Shown here: positions 29,001 through 38,189 of the stretch, one piece after another | Layout of the letters: each line of letters starts with the position of its first letter | How positions within the stretch are numbered: position 1 is the stretch's first letter | Assembly: GCA_029556615.1 (NCBI GenBank) | Contig: JAKQDD010000211.1 | Coordinates: 64,001 to 128,000 of the forward strand | DNA: 64,000 nucleotides | From: Verrucomicrobiota bacterium | GTDB taxonomy: Bacteria; Verrucomicrobiota; Verrucomicrobiia; Limisphaerales; J093 | Direction of reading: 5' to 3' | Made by a program: the position numbers and the translations under genes | The notes under the pieces: generated by a model | Told to the model about the DNA's origin: nothing | Seen by the model: only the letters and a program-made list of their open reading frames with translations | Database searches by the model: none

Positions 29001-29078
29001 CTACTGGGGGATGACGGGCAGACGAAACTCGTACCGGTAACCGCAGCGACGGCACAGGCAGTAGAGGTAAGACCGCAT
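29001..29078 (-). CDS. 25-residue Cys-rich microprotein
   Basis: The ATG at 29078 follows GGAGG by five bases. The product begins MRSYLYCLCRRCGYRYEF and ends at TAG 29001. C7, C9 and C12 with aromatic and Arg residues resemble half of a zinc ribbon, so it may bind metal as a dimer. An in-frame extension upstream adds CC but has no ribosome site. The spacing and strong ribosome site support a real small gene. Confidence 0.5.
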   Translation of the reverse strand: MRSYLYCLCRRCGYRYEFRLPVIPQ

Positions 29079-29178
29079 GAGAGCCTCCAAGCGAATGGGT
29101 TGAGGATAGACGCGGCAGCACGTTGCGTCAGAACCCATCTTGCGCGAGGTCACCGTGAGCGGATCACATTGTACGGGG

Positions 29179-29199
29179 TCGGGTCCGGTAGGAACCCGA
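29179..29199 (-). terminator. Hairpin after the 29206 gene
   Basis: TCGGGTCC (29179-29186) pairs with GGA-CCCGA (29191-29199, one bulged A) around GGTA, just beyond the stop codon at 29206. This is a terminator or RNA-stability hairpin without a T-run. Confidence 0.4.
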
Positions 29200-29205
29200 T
29201 GCGGA

Positions 29206-29697
29206 TCAGGGAGAGGTCACCACATCGTAGAGGTCGTCCAGGCGCACCAGGACGCGAACGCCATCCGCATCGACCTCGACGACCTCCTCACCGGCCACGC
29301 AGTGGTCACGCAGCAGCATGCGAAGCTCCATGACCGCCTGGGCCTCAAGGGGGGACATCGAGACCAGGATGATCGGCGTCGTGACGACGGCGAACTCCTG
29401 CACGACATGCTGCTCAGGGCTGGCAGCCGTCTGCTTGAGGGTCCACCGGATCCGATACGTGCCTGGCTGCGCCCCTGTCGGGATCAAGATGGCAGCGTAG
29501 TACTCTCCACGCGCCGGGTGCGCAGGTTCTCGCGTCGGACTCCCCACGAGCACCTCCGTCTCCGGAGGTCCCGGGTCCACGTAGTAGAGGGCGAAGGTGA
29601 CGCTGTAGGGGTCGTAGGGCTGGCCCTTAGGGTCCGCCAGGAAGATCGAGAGGTCTGGTCGCCCCAGCAGCTGACCTGGCTGGAAGGTGGTCGCCAT
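29206..29697 (-). CDS. Unknown virion-module protein, beta-rich N-terminus
   Basis: This 163-residue protein has its ATG directly after the TAG of the upstream gene. The first 110 residues look like a beta-sandwich: GRPDLSIFLADPKGQPYDPY, then VLVGSPTREPAHPARGEYYA and GTYRIRWTLKQ. This arrangement is common in phage proteins with an Ig-like or carbohydrate-binding fold. A helical C-terminal part (about 118-163) contains EAQAVMELRMLLRDH. A structural role is inferred from fold pattern and neighbours. Confidence 0.55.
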   Translation of the reverse strand: MATTFQPGQLLGRPDLSIFLADPKGQPYDPYSVTFALYYVDPGPPETEVLVGSPTREPAHPARGEYYAAILIPTGAQPGTYRIRWTLKQTAASPEQHVVQEFAVVTTPIILVSMSPLEAQAVMELRMLLRDHCVAGEEVVEVDADGVRVLVRLDDLYDVVTSP

Positions 29698-30627
29698 CTA
29701 CATCAGGGGGACGCCGTCCGCCGTGTAGACGACGAGCGCCCCGCTGGTGTAACCCGTCTCAGGGACGGGCGACCCGTCAAGCTGAACCGCCCGCGGAACG
29801 TAGGGGAGCACGGAGCTCGCCGTGTAGGCGAACCGCGGGTTCTTGGCGAAGAACTCAGTTCCAGGCTTGAGCTGCGACAGGTGACCCTCCGCGAGGGAGG
29901 CGAGCAGCGCCTCGGTGACCATGAGCTCGCGCACCTTGCGGAACCCACCCTCCGGGGGGTCCAGGAACCGGCCCGAAACCATCGGGGCGATCACAGCAGG
30001 CAGCGCATCCGCAACCGCCCTACGCTGCGCGGGCGTGAGCCGCTTGCCCCCTGCTCCCAGGAGCGGCACGCCGGCCGGAAGCCCGTAGGTCTCCCCGGCT
30101 AGCAGCCGGATCACGTCCTCCACGCGCCCAAACGCCGCAGAAGTCGGAGTGGACGCCTTGAACTCCACCACGACACCGGTCGTCGCGAAGGCGACGGACT
30201 CGATGTCCCCCACCCGCAGGGATTGCCGCCTGTAGGCCAACTTGAAGATCGCCAGCGCGAGGTTGGTCGCCTCGGTCGTGGTGAGCACGCGCGACATGCC
30301 GCCCGGGTCAGCCGTCGCACAGTCGAGCAGGTACGCGGTGAGCCCGTACGACACGTCCTGCGGGCCGTAGGCGTCCACCGTGGTGTCCCCGTTGTAGTCG
30401 AAGCCGGCGATGGCAGGGAGTGGAGAGGTCGTACGCGACCCCCCCACATACAGGCCGTGAGCCGTCTGGGTCGGGCCTGGCTGGTCTGCCCCGACCCCCA
30501 CGTAGAAGGTCTGCCCCTCCGGGTCGAGCGTAGACCGCAGTGCGGTGTTCGGGACCAGGTCGAGCACCTGGAGGGAAAGCCCCCCAAGGTCGGAGCGGAT
30601 CGGGATCGAATAGGCGATCGGAGTCAT
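29698..30627 (-). CDS. Virion-module protein, paralogue family member 1
   Basis: This 309-residue protein shares its layout with the next two genes upstream: an N-terminal beta-rich part, a middle helical part with GLTAYLLDCA, and a C-terminal block with a GHLSQLKPGTEFF-type segment. All end in a short strand of the form GALVVYTADG. The three probably arose by tandem duplication and build related parts of the neck, tail terminator or baseplate. An AGAGGC ribosome site precedes the ATG. Confidence 0.6.
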   Translation of the reverse strand: MTPIAYSIPIRSDLGGLSLQVLDLVPNTALRSTLDPEGQTFYVGVGADQPGPTQTAHGLYVGGSRTTSPLPAIAGFDYNGDTTVDAYGPQDVSYGLTAYLLDCATADPGGMSRVLTTTEATNLALAIFKLAYRRQSLRVGDIESVAFATTGVVVEFKASTPTSAAFGRVEDVIRLLAGETYGLPAGVPLLGAGGKRLTPAQRRAVADALPAVIAPMVSGRFLDPPEGGFRKVRELMVTEALLASLAEGHLSQLKPGTEFFAKNPRFAYTASSVLPYVPRAVQLDGSPVPETGYTSGALVVYTADGVPLM

Positions 30628-30658
30628 GTTGGCCTCTGTGGTTTCGGAAGGGTCGCAG

Positions 30659-31549
30659 CTACGCGATCACCATCCCGTTGGCGTCGTACACGACGGCGGC
30701 GCGCGCGCGGAAGGCCGCCTGCCCCGCCTCGGGCCCCGGGATCGACTTCCCACCAACGGTGGTCGCAGTGCCCGCAGGTCCGTAGGTGAAGGTCCCCCGA
30801 CGCCAGCGAAAGCGCGGGTCCACCAGGTGAGACAGCCACCCCTTGCGGATCGACTGCCGCAGCTCGGCGCAGTCGATGAGCGGCACCTGCTCCGCCGGAG
30901 GGGGCTGGACCGTGAGCGGCGGGCGCGCCGGCTTGGGCGGCAGCCCGTAGCGCGGGGCCGCGACCGGCGCAGGCCGCCCGTTGAGGAAGTAACCGAGCGG
31001 CGCGTGCTTCATCGTCACCGTGTCGACCGGGAACGCCCCGTTCATCTCGACCACCTTCGCGCCGGCCGGCACGAGGTAGGTGTGGTCCGAGACCACCCGG
31101 AGCAGCCCGTCGATCGACCCGGTCGACTTGGAGGTCGCGCTGGGGAACACCGACGACCCGGTGACGCCTGGAATCTTGTTGAGGGCCGCGTCGATGTCCG
31201 CCGCGGCCAGGGGCAGCGCCGCCTCCACCCGCTGGAGGATGGCGGTCTCGAAGTACGCCGCCTGCACGTCCGTCAGGGCGAGCGACTTGCCGCCGTCCTG
31301 GTTCTGGATGTTGTCGATCGCCCACGCCGACAGCCCCCGCAGGTCGACGGGGGCGGTCGCCGACCCGTCCATCGCGAAGGTGAGCGGCGGGGTCCCGGCC
31401 GCCACGGGCGGCTCGGGCAGGTGCCGGGTCTGCCCTGGCGGGGTGATGGACGGGCTCCGGTACAGCCCATCCGGCCGAAGGTCGAACAGGTACGGGAAGA
31501 TCGGTCCCAGGTCCCTGCGAGTCGTCACGAGATACGCGAGCGCGGTCAT
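30659..31549 (-). CDS. Virion-module protein, paralogue family member 2
   Basis: From the ATG at 31549, seven bases after AGGAAGGA, this protein has 296 residues. It shares with its neighbours an early GLSAWAIDN segment, a proline-rich centre, LIDCAELRQSIRKGWLSHLV before a short FRWRRGTFTYGPAG stretch, and a C-terminal AAVVYDANGMVI strand. A longer frame upstream lacks a ribosome site. Function is inferred from position among virion genes. Confidence 0.6.
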   Translation of the reverse strand: MTALAYLVTTRRDLGPIFPYLFDLRPDGLYRSPSITPPGQTRHLPEPPVAAGTPPLTFAMDGSATAPVDLRGLSAWAIDNIQNQDGGKSLALTDVQAAYFETAILQRVEAALPLAAADIDAALNKIPGVTGSSVFPSATSKSTGSIDGLLRVVSDHTYLVPAGAKVVEMNGAFPVDTVTMKHAPLGYFLNGRPAPVAAPRYGLPPKPARPPLTVQPPPAEQVPLIDCAELRQSIRKGWLSHLVDPRFRWRRGTFTYGPAGTATTVGGKSIPGPEAGQAAFRARAAVVYDANGMVIA

Positions 31550-31574
31550 GAATGTGTCCTTCCTGTAGCGGTGG

Positions 31575-32657
31575 CTAGGCCACCACGTTCCCGTCCTGGT
31601 CATACACGACGGCGACCCGACCCTGGTCTTTCCGGTGGCCAGGCAGCACGATCCCCCCCGTGAGGCGAGACAGGTGCCCCTTGAGGATCGAGGAGTCCGA
31701 GAAGCTGCCGGGGAAGGTCCGACGTACTGGGCCCTCCTCCGAGGGGGGAGTGGTGAGCTTCGTCGTCGGCCCCGGGTGGGCGGGGAAGATCCAGTAGGTC
31801 GAGCTCTGGAGCGGCCGGGTGAACGTCCCGACGCTGGGGCCCCCGAGCCACGCCTTGGTGGTCGTGTCGAACAGCCTCGTCCCCTCGTCGAGCCGAAACG
31901 CGCGGCCCGCCAGGATCGAGAGCAGCTCGGCGAGCACCCCCTGCGTGGCGAAGTCCGCCCCGGGGAGCGCGGTGGCGATCGCCGCGTTCACGTCCGCGAC
32001 CGTCATCGCGTGGGCGGCCTGAAGGTACGCCTCGATCGCTAGCGCCGCCTGGTCGTAGGCGTCGGCCGCAGGGATGACGGCGGGCGGAGCCAGCGCACCC
32101 ACCACGACGTGAGCGGGATCGCTCGCCGTGATGGGGGTGACCTTGACTGGAGGGTCGGTCGTGATGGTGACGACGTTCTTGTTGGCTGCCACCATGGCGC
32201 GCGTCACACCCAGCGCGATGAGCAGGATTGGCAGGACCGTTGCGTCGTTGAGCACCGCGGCCAGCGATGCCGCAGAGGCGTCATCAGACCCAGCGGTCGC
32301 GGTGTCCTTGAAGGTGTTGGTGGCCGCATCCTCCTTGGTTCCCGCGGTGAGGACGAGGGCACCAAAGCTCACGGTGTCGCCGGCCTTGACGCCGGTGACC
32401 GTCAGGGTCGCGACGTTGTCCGCCTTCCCCCCGGGCTGCACGCGCGCGGCCAGGTAGGCCGCGACTCCGTGCGCGGGGCGGTAGGTCGATCCCGTCTCGA
32501 CAGAGAAGGCGACCGACCCGACGTCGGGGTACCGCAGGTAGCGGCACTGGGCGGGCGGGTCGATCGACCCGTTGCGGCGGGCTGCGTCGCCCCGCAGGTC
32601 GCCCACGTAGATCGTCCCACTCTTGGCGGGAACGGTTAGGCAGAGGTAGAGCTCCAC
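31575..32657 (-). CDS. Virion-module protein, paralogue family member 3
   Basis: This 360-residue protein starts at a GTG five bases after GGAGG. It has the family layout: GVAAYLAAR near residue 85, a larger beta-rich insertion (about 95-190) reading LTVTGVKAGDTVSFGALVLT, a helical EAYLQAAHAMTVADVNAAI segment, and the final RVAVVYDQDGNVV strand. The insertion looks like a bacterial Ig-like domain and distinguishes it from the other two copies. Confidence 0.6.
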   Translation of the reverse strand: MELYLCLTVPAKSGTIYVGDLRGDAARRNGSIDPPAQCRYLRYPDVGSVAFSVETGSTYRPAHGVAAYLAARVQPGGKADNVATLTVTGVKAGDTVSFGALVLTAGTKEDAATNTFKDTATAGSDDASAASLAAVLNDATVLPILLIALGVTRAMVAANKNVVTITTDPPVKVTPITASDPAHVVVGALAPPAVIPAADAYDQAALAIEAYLQAAHAMTVADVNAAIATALPGADFATQGVLAELLSILAGRAFRLDEGTRLFDTTTKAWLGGPSVGTFTRPLQSSTYWIFPAHPGPTTKLTTPPSEEGPVRRTFPGSFSDSSILKGHLSRLTGGIVLPGHRKDQGRVAVVYDQDGNVVA

Positions 32658-32671
32658 AGGGTCCTCCAGTT

Positions 32672-32692
32672 CGTAGGGCTTTCTGCCCTACG
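32672..32692 (-). terminator. Perfect 8-base hairpin between virion genes
   Basis: CGTAGGGC (32672-32679) pairs with GCCCTACG (32685-32692) around TTTCT in the 64-base gap between 32722 and 32657. It is a terminator or processing hairpin. Confidence 0.5.
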
Positions 32693-32721
32693 GGCACCTC
32701 ATAGAGAACCCATCGGGACGC

Positions 32722-33507
32722 CTAGCGGTTGAAGAGGAACGAGACCGTGTCGGCCGCGAACGGAACCACCTTGGCCCCCAGGGCGGCCAGGAGCAGGTAC
32801 TTGACCGACGAGGTGATCTCCAGCGGAGAGCCGGCCGGGACCCCGACGACCGGCATCCCCCAGTCGAAGGAGTAGCCGAGCCCGTCCACGTCGGTCCGCA
32901 GGGTGATCCCCGAGCACTGGTGCGGCAGCGCGATGAGCAGCGGGGGTGGGCTGTTCTTCCCCGAGAAGTCGGTCGTTGCGGACAGCGGAACACCGAGCTT
33001 GGCCCCCGTGCCCATCGGGGCAATCCCCTGGAAGTGGATGTTCTGGGCGTCCATCCCGTACACCGAGTCGGGTGGGGCGATGAGCGTGAACCCGAGCAGG
33101 GGGCTCGTGGACCCTGTCGGCCCCACCTCCACCTCCCGACCGTCCAGCATCACCTGCTGGACGGCCAGGTAGCAGACCTCGTCCTCCAGCAGCGGCGGGT
33201 CCAGGTCCCCGATCGACACCATGAAGCGCGCGTGCCGCGTGGTGCGGTCCGTGATGACCTGCGCGCGCTCGCGCAGGCTCGACGTGAAGAAGACGTCCCC
33301 CGTCCGGCACTGCCCCACGAGCCTACGCTGGGTGGGGTCGCCCGTGATGCCCGACTTCTTGGGGGCCCCGTACATGTCCTCCAGCCGGGCGCTCGCCCAG
33401 AGGCGCACCGCCACGTGGTCCGCCCGGTTGGGCACGAGGATGTCCATCCCGCGAGGCCACCTGAAGAGGATCTCGGGGGCGAGGTTGTAACCACCCAGGC
33501 GGCTCAC
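32722..33507 (-). CDS. Unknown virion-module protein
   Basis: This 261-residue protein starts at a GTG that overlaps the upstream stop (GTGA). It is beta-rich and begins [20 protein letters not shown], with many Gly, Pro and Asp residues and no Cys pair motif. It lies in the head-tail junction part of the cluster, next to a zinc-ribbon protein. A connector, tail-terminator or baseplate role is possible but not shown. Confidence 0.5.
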   Translation of the reverse strand: MSRLGGYNLAPEILFRWPRGMDILVPNRADHVAVRLWASARLEDMYGAPKKSGITGDPTQRRLVGQCRTGDVFFTSSLRERAQVITDRTTRHARFMVSIGDLDPPLLEDEVCYLAVQQVMLDGREVEVGPTGSTSPLLGFTLIAPPDSVYGMDAQNIHFQGIAPMGTGAKLGVPLSATTDFSGKNSPPPLLIALPHQCSGITLRTDVDGLGYSFDWGMPVVGVPAGSPLEITSSVKYLLLAALGAKVVPFAADTVSFLFNR

Positions 33508-33863
33508 GACTGCGCCTCCGCCATGCGGGTGAACGGTCGCGGGTCAAGTCCCTTGGAGGCGGCGAGCCTGGCCGCCTCCGCCCAGCTCCCCACCTCCTCG
33601 CCCTCGACGTTGGGGCGCAGCGTGGGGGCGTGAGGGGCGTCCTGCTGGACCCTGGCGGCGCGTCGGGCCATCTGGGCGCGGAGCTCCATCCCCTTGCCAA
33701 CCCAGTCGTCGCCGGTCCGAACGATCTCCTGCCCCCGCTTCGGGGGGACGGGTCGCGCCTCCTGCTCGCAGAGCGTGCAGAAGGTCTTCGGGTCGAGGGT
33801 GGCGGCAATCCGCCGGTCCTGGGTGAAGCCACAGGAGGTACACCGCATACGATACAGCGCCAT
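33504..33863 (-). CDS. Zinc-ribbon protein
   Basis: This 119-residue protein starts at the ATG at 33863 after AAGG; a GTG six bases earlier is possible. The N-terminal zinc ribbon has CTSC and CTLC pairs separated by about 20 residues, then a basic helical tail. It resembles small FmdB-like ribbons in outline. It is translationally coupled to the next gene by a GTGA overlap and divergent from the plus-strand sigma-like gene. A nucleic acid or protein contact role is possible. Confidence 0.65.
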   Translation of the reverse strand: MALYRMRCTSCGFTQDRRIAATLDPKTFCTLCEQEARPVPPKRGQEIVRTGDDWVGKGMELRAQMARRAARVQQDAPHAPTLRPNVEGEEVGSWAEAARLAASKGLDPRPFTRMAEAQS

Positions 33864-33938
33864 ACGCACACCTTACCGCGAGACGCGGCCAAAGACTCAT
33901 ATCAGCTCGCCCGAACGAAGCCCTACCGACAACAGGCC

Positions 33939-34322
33939 ATGTTCCAGCACGCGCAGAGCTCAGGAACCTCCGACGGTGCGCAGGGGGTTGCTGACGAGGA
34001 GGACGAAGGCGAGGACGGCCTACCGAGTCGACCCCGAACCCGGGGAGACTGTGTGGACGGCCCGCGTCCCTGCCCGTGGGTGGCGTGCCGCCACCACCTG
34101 TACCTCGACGTACGACCTGAAACGGGGTCGATCAAGTTCAACTTCCCGGACATCGCACCCGAGGACATGGAGAACCGTCCCACCTGCTCGCTAGACGTGG
34201 CAGACCAAGGTGGAGTGACCCTGGAGGCCGCAGGTGAGATGATGAACCTCACCCGCGAGCGAGTGCGTCAGATCGAGACCCGCACGCTCGTCCGGCTGCG
34301 CGTCCTTACCGACCACCGCTAG
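33939..34322 (+). CDS. Sigma-70 region-4-like DNA-binding protein
   Basis: This 127-residue protein has a Cys/His patch (C45, C50, H52, H53, C83) in the segment [15 protein letters not shown] helix-turn-helix at about 92-118 reads [20 protein letters not shown], like the sigma-70 region 4 helix that reads the -35 element. I recall close relatives as conserved small proteins of Myxococcota and other Deltaproteobacteria, which is the best host clue here. It could redirect host RNA polymerase or act as a repressor. Its stop shares CTAG with the convergent SWIM gene. Confidence 0.8.
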   Translation: MFQHAQSSGTSDGAQGVADEEDEGEDGLPSRPRTRGDCVDGPRPCPWVACRHHLYLDVRPETGSIKFNFPDIAPEDMENRPTCSLDVADQGGVTLEAAGEMMNLTRERVRQIETRTLVRLRVLTDHR

Positions 34323-35797
34323 GGCGTGTGGTGCCCTCGAAGCCAGCGGAGTACCGCGACGACGTGCTTGCACACGAGGTGCCGACCCTGCGGGTCCCTC
34401 ACGCGAGGCGGCGTCGCCGGCCCTCTCGGGTGACCGAGCAGGTACCCTCCTCGTCGCGCGTGGTACTCGCACCCCTGGTACACCCAGGCCGGACAGGAGC
34501 AGCGCACGCGCGTCCACGCGGGACCCACGCGCATCACCTCGACCGCGCGAGGATCCCCCCCAGACGACTGGACCGTGAAGCGCTGAACCCCGCGGGAGTC
34601 CTTGGGCCCCTTGCGAACTCGCAGGCGCGTCGCGCGACGCGCCACGTCGGGAGCGACCCTCCTGACCGCCTCCTCCAGCCCGTCCACGGCCGCGCTGCGG
34701 GGACGCTTGTGCGGCAGGTCCGTGAACTCTGGGTTCACCCGCCAGGGGCCGTCGAGGTCGGGAAGGTCCCCGAACCCCGGGTCGGTCCAGGGGGCCGGAA
34801 GCTCCTCCTCCGGGTAGACGCGCCAGTTTCGGTTCTCCGGGGCCGCGTCCTGCTGGGACCGGTCGGGCCTCCATATCATGGAGTAGTCGGCGCGTCGCGC
34901 CCCAACCCCCGCCAGGATCGCCCGCAGGTCCATGCCGCTCAGCGGTAGGGCCTCCCGCAGGAAGCTGGACAGCAGGGCCTGCCGGCTGTGCCAGCGACCC
35001 GCGCGCAGGAGCTCGTAGGTCACCAGGCCGACCCCGAACCTCCGAACCACCCCCACGCGACCGCGCGCCGTGAGGAACGCGGCCTGCCCGCGGTCCACAT
35101 CCTCCCTCCGAGAGGCCGCCGCCTGGTACCAGGGGAACCGTCGAGCCGCCAGCACGCGGGCCACGAGGTCGAGCTCGACCTCCGCGCGCATCGCGCGCAC
35201 CGCGTGGTTCGCCAGCAGGCGCGCGACGACCCGCCGGCTCGCCTGCTTCTCCTGCTTGCGCCGCGCCTTCTCCTTGTCCGAGTGGCTCTCCCACCCGCCA
35301 GGAAGGCGCTCGAACTTCTTGGGCTTGTCCCGTCGACGCTTCTTGTCCTTCTTGAGCATCGGGGTGCGCTTGTACTTGTCGTACCAGATCTTAGACCGTC
35401 GCAGGACCTCTCGACGGTTCTTGCGGTAGTGCGTCTTGTCGTGCTGGCGAGCCTCCCCGCGCTGCTTGCGCTCGCGCTCCGACTGGGGAGGATAGGGCTT
35501 ACCTCGCATCGCCCCCGTGCTCGCGAGCGTGACGTGGTTGGGGAAACCGGGTAGCGGCTTCCAGCCCGTCTCCCGGTCCCGGTCCTTGTCCCCGTCCACG
35601 GACGGGGTTCTCACCCAGCTAGGCTCCTTCTTGTCCGCCGGGTTGGGTCCCCAGGTGGGTCCGACGGGACCGCGCGGGGGCTTGGGGCCGGGAAACGGCG
35701 CGACCTCCCGGTCCCCCTTGTCGGCCGGCTCCTCGTTGGGCAGGGTGACCGTGCGGACGTTCACCTCGTCCTCGATCCTCTTGTCGAGGATCGGCAT
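34319..35797 (-). CDS. SWIM-type zinc-finger protein with basic N-terminus
   Basis: The ATG at 35797 overlaps the upstream stop, giving 492 residues. The first 100 residues are Pro-rich and disordered. About 110-200 is strongly basic, with Arg/Lys runs such as [13 protein letters not shown], suited to DNA or RNA binding. A SWIM zinc finger closes the protein (CxC in VRCSCPAW and CxH in [11 protein letters not shown]). SWIM fingers bind nucleic acid or protein. A longer frame to 35995 lies over the upstream gene and is rejected. It may be a packaged internal protein. Confidence 0.65.
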   Translation of the reverse strand: MPILDKRIEDEVNVRTVTLPNEEPADKGDREVAPFPGPKPPRGPVGPTWGPNPADKKEPSWVRTPSVDGDKDRDRETGWKPLPGFPNHVTLASTGAMRGKPYPPQSERERKQRGEARQHDKTHYRKNRREVLRRSKIWYDKYKRTPMLKKDKKRRRDKPKKFERLPGGWESHSDKEKARRKQEKQASRRVVARLLANHAVRAMRAEVELDLVARVLAARRFPWYQAAASRREDVDRGQAAFLTARGRVGVVRRFGVGLVTYELLRAGRWHSRQALLSSFLREALPLSGMDLRAILAGVGARRADYSMIWRPDRSQQDAAPENRNWRVYPEEELPAPWTDPGFGDLPDLDGPWRVNPEFTDLPHKRPRSAAVDGLEEAVRRVAPDVARRATRLRVRKGPKDSRGVQRFTVQSSGGDPRAVEVMRVGPAWTRVRCSCPAWVYQGCEYHARRGGYLLGHPRGPATPPRVRDPQGRHLVCKHVVAVLRWLRGHHTP

Positions 35798-36342
35798 CAG
35801 GCACCCCGGTCGAGAGTCCCTACGACCGCGAACCAGTCGGGAGCGCCGCGGGAGGGAAGCAGGGCACGAGCCGTCACCCGCACCCCAAAGGGTGGAGCCT
35901 TGTCCAGGAGGACCGCTTGCAGCGCGCGCGCCGGCACAACAGATGGTAGGTGCTGCCAGGCGGGAAGGATGCCCGCGACCCGGCTCCCCGACCAAACGAG
36001 GCCCGGTACGAGGCGCAGCGCAGCAGAAGCCTGCTTACCGGGCTCCTTGACGGTCTCGTCGAGCATCGTGAGGTCGGACAGCGGAAGGCCCGCGCGAAGC
36101 ATCGACTCCATGTCGTGGATGAGCACGAAGGAGGCACGGTCGAGCGGGGCCTCCATGGCCCTGATGCGCTCGGGAAGCGCCGACAGGGTGTCACCGATCT
36201 CCCCGTAGACTTCCTCGGCGAGCTCCTTGTTGTCGCGAGCCGCCGTGGCGACCTCATCGAACATCTTGCGCAGCCGATGCGCCTCGATCCTTGCGGTCGA
36301 GATCGCCTGCATTAGGGTCGTCCAGTGAATGAGATCGGACAT
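35797..36342 (-). CDS. Unknown helical protein
   Basis: This 181-residue protein starts at an ATG four bases after GGAGG and is coupled to the SWIM gene by overlap. It is mostly helical at the N-terminus (about 10-65), with a compact Leu/Val/Pro-rich second half. No Cys or enzyme motif is seen. Function unknown. Confidence 0.55.
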   Translation of the reverse strand: MSDLIHWTTLMQAISTARIEAHRLRKMFDEVATAARDNKELAEEVYGEIGDTLSALPERIRAMEAPLDRASFVLIHDMESMLRAGLPLSDLTMLDETVKEPGKQASAALRLVPGLVWSGSRVAGILPAWQHLPSVVPARALQAVLLDKAPPFGVRVTARALLPSRGAPDWFAVVGTLDRGA

Positions 36343-36375
36343 GCGGCCTCCGATCGTGGAGGCGGGATAGGCAGG

Positions 36376-37041
36376 CTAGGTGAGGACGGCTTCGTGCGAG
36401 AGCGGCGTCTTGGCGCGGCCGACCGTGCCACCATCGGTTGACCCGATGGTGACGCGGCTCTTGCGGTCCGCCTGAGCGGTCGCGGCAGCGGTCCGATTGG
36501 CCTCCGCCGCCACGCGCTGAGACGCGACCGGCCGCGGCCCAGGAGTCTTGCTGACAGGGCGCTGCCCCTGGTTGATGGAGGTCCCCACGGGCTGAGTCGT
36601 GCTGGTAGCAGCCTTGGTGGGGGCCGCGGTCTTGCGCGGGGAAGCGGTGGGACGGGCGGCGTCGGTGATAACGCCATGTCCGTCGGTGGCTCGGATCGAT
36701 GCGGTTCGCGACGACACGGTCGCGACCTCGATGTCGCTCTCCTCCAGCGTGGAGGCGTCGCGGTTGCCACGGGTCAGGTGCGGGAAGTCCCCCGCAGCCT
36801 CGGGGTCCTCTTCGGCGAACCGCTTGGCAGCGTCCGCCTCCGTGGTGGAGGCGTCCACCACCCAGCCGGCCTTGAGGGCCTTGCGGAGGTTACCGAACTT
36901 GACGTCGACACCACCCCAAGTGGTCTTCGACCCCTGGGCGACTTCGATCTCGTCACCCACAGATACCTTGTTCTCACCGTCGATGTAGAAGGACACGACC
37001 GCCACGTAGGTACGGACGGCTTGCTGGGACAGGTTCGACAT
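36376..37041 (-). CDS. Virion-module protein with short beta domain
   Basis: This 221-residue protein has a small SH3-like or beta-barrel N-terminal domain (about 10-62: VVSFYIDGENKVSVGDEIEV and NLRKALKAGWVV), then a long disordered Ser/Thr/Ala/Pro tail. I associate such domains with small capsid or tail accessory proteins in phages. Its ribosome site (GAGG) lies within the 3' arm of a strong hairpin, so translation may be regulated. Confidence 0.5.
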   Translation of the reverse strand: MSNLSQQAVRTYVAVVSFYIDGENKVSVGDEIEVAQGSKTTWGGVDVKFGNLRKALKAGWVVDASTTEADAAKRFAEEDPEAAGDFPHLTRGNRDASTLEESDIEVATVSSRTASIRATDGHGVITDAARPTASPRKTAAPTKAATSTTQPVGTSINQGQRPVSKTPGPRPVASQRVAAEANRTAAATAQADRKSRVTIGSTDGGTVGRAKTPLSHEAVLT

Positions 37042-37045
37042 GGTT

Positions 37046-37092
37046 GCGCCTCGCGATGCGATTTCTCACATCATATCCGAGTCGCGAGGCGC
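37046..37092 (-). promoter_or_regulatory. Hairpin that can hide the ribosome site of 37041
   Basis: GCGCCTCGCGA (37046-37056) is a perfect complement of 37082-37092 around a 25-base loop. On the minus-strand transcript the 3' arm contains the GAGG used by the gene starting at 37041. It may also end the upstream transcript. Confidence 0.45.
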
Positions 37093-37105
37093 TGTCAGTG
37101 CGGAC

Positions 37106-38182
37106 CTATCCAAACTCCTCCATGAGGAGGGCCGTGATCGCGGACATGAGCTGGTTGCGCACGTCCGACCGCCTCTGCTGCCCGCAGAGGACGATGCGGA
37201 TCTCGTCCTGGACCGTGTGACCGTGTCGTCGCGCGGACCGCAGCAGGAAGGCGTACACGTCGGGAGGAAGCTGCGCGATCTCGAACGTACCGCGGCTGGG
37301 GGCGTCCGAGTTCTCGACGTACTCCGTCGGACCCGGCGGAAACTGCGAGTCCTCCTGCATCACGTCGAACTTCTCCTCCTCCTCCGGCATCGAAGCCCCA
37401 GCCAGAGCCCCGTTTTGCGGAGCCTCCTGCGTGCTGGCCTTCGTGACCGGAAGGACGTCCGGAAGAGCCGAGGGACGCGACTGGGCCGAACCCGACGCGA
37501 TCTGCTCGGCGGCCTGGATGAGACCATCGTTCGAGGGGAGCGCGAAGTCTACGCCCTCGGTGTGGGAACTCCGAGCGGGGGGTTCTCCATCGCGGACCCA
37601 AAGCTGAATCATGCCGGGGCTCACCTCGCGTGAGCTGAGACGGATCAGCTTGAGCCCACCTTCCTCGGTCGACAGCGGGATGCGGACACCGCGCTTCAGC
37701 CGGTCGAGAGCGGCCTGAAGGCGATCCACCCCGGGCAGCGCGCAGTCCCGCACGAGGTCATCCGTGCTCCGCGTGCGATCGGCCGGCTTGGCGTGGTAGG
37801 AGGCCCAGAGGAGGATCTCGGTCAAGTTCTTGCGCCCGTCCCTCGACAGCGCGTAGGAAACCAGGTTGTCCGCCGCGATCTGGTCGTAGAGCCTGGACGC
37901 GTACGGGGTGGGGACGTACCGCGTCGGCTGGCTGCGGTCGAACGACTGCGCCTGGATGAGGCGTCCCGGTACCGCGAGGTCGTGCAGGTGGCGCGTCACC
38001 ACGCTCGTCTCGTAGCGACGCAGGATGAGACCGCTCGTGTAGAGCCGGTCCACCAGCTTGGCGGCGTCAACGCCCGGGAAGTCCCCGATCGTGGCTACGT
38101 GGTGCGCCTTCTGGTGGTCACGAAACTGCTCTGCGGCCAGCAGCACGATCCAGTGAATCAAGCTCGTCTTCTCGTGGGCCAT
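37106..38182 (-). CDS. Possible DNA-binding protein
   Basis: This 358-residue protein has a helical N-terminal part (about 1-110) with winged-helix character: VDAAKLVDRLYTSGLILRRY, then ETSVVTRHLHDLAVPGRLIQ. A disordered acidic middle region follows. A C-terminal RHH-like stretch at about 300-330 reads FEIAQLPPDVYAFLLRSARR. The N-terminal pattern and the Arc-like stretch point to nucleic acid binding, but no family is certain. It follows the E1-like gene after a 69-base gap that contains a hairpin over its ribosome site. Confidence 0.5.
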   Translation of the reverse strand: MAHEKTSLIHWIVLLAAEQFRDHQKAHHVATIGDFPGVDAAKLVDRLYTSGLILRRYETSVVTRHLHDLAVPGRLIQAQSFDRSQPTRYVPTPYASRLYDQIAADNLVSYALSRDGRKNLTEILLWASYHAKPADRTRSTDDLVRDCALPGVDRLQAALDRLKRGVRIPLSTEEGGLKLIRLSSREVSPGMIQLWVRDGEPPARSSHTEGVDFALPSNDGLIQAAEQIASGSAQSRPSALPDVLPVTKASTQEAPQNGALAGASMPEEEEKFDVMQEDSQFPPGPTEYVENSDAPSRGTFEIAQLPPDVYAFLLRSARRHGHTVQDEIRIVLCGQQRRSDVRNQLMSAITALLMEEFG

Positions 38183-38189
38183 AGTTGTT

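Noticed and set aside
35798-35995. N-terminal extension of the SWIM protein
   Set aside because: It lies fully over the upstream gene in another frame. The internal ATG overlapping that gene's stop fits coupled translation.
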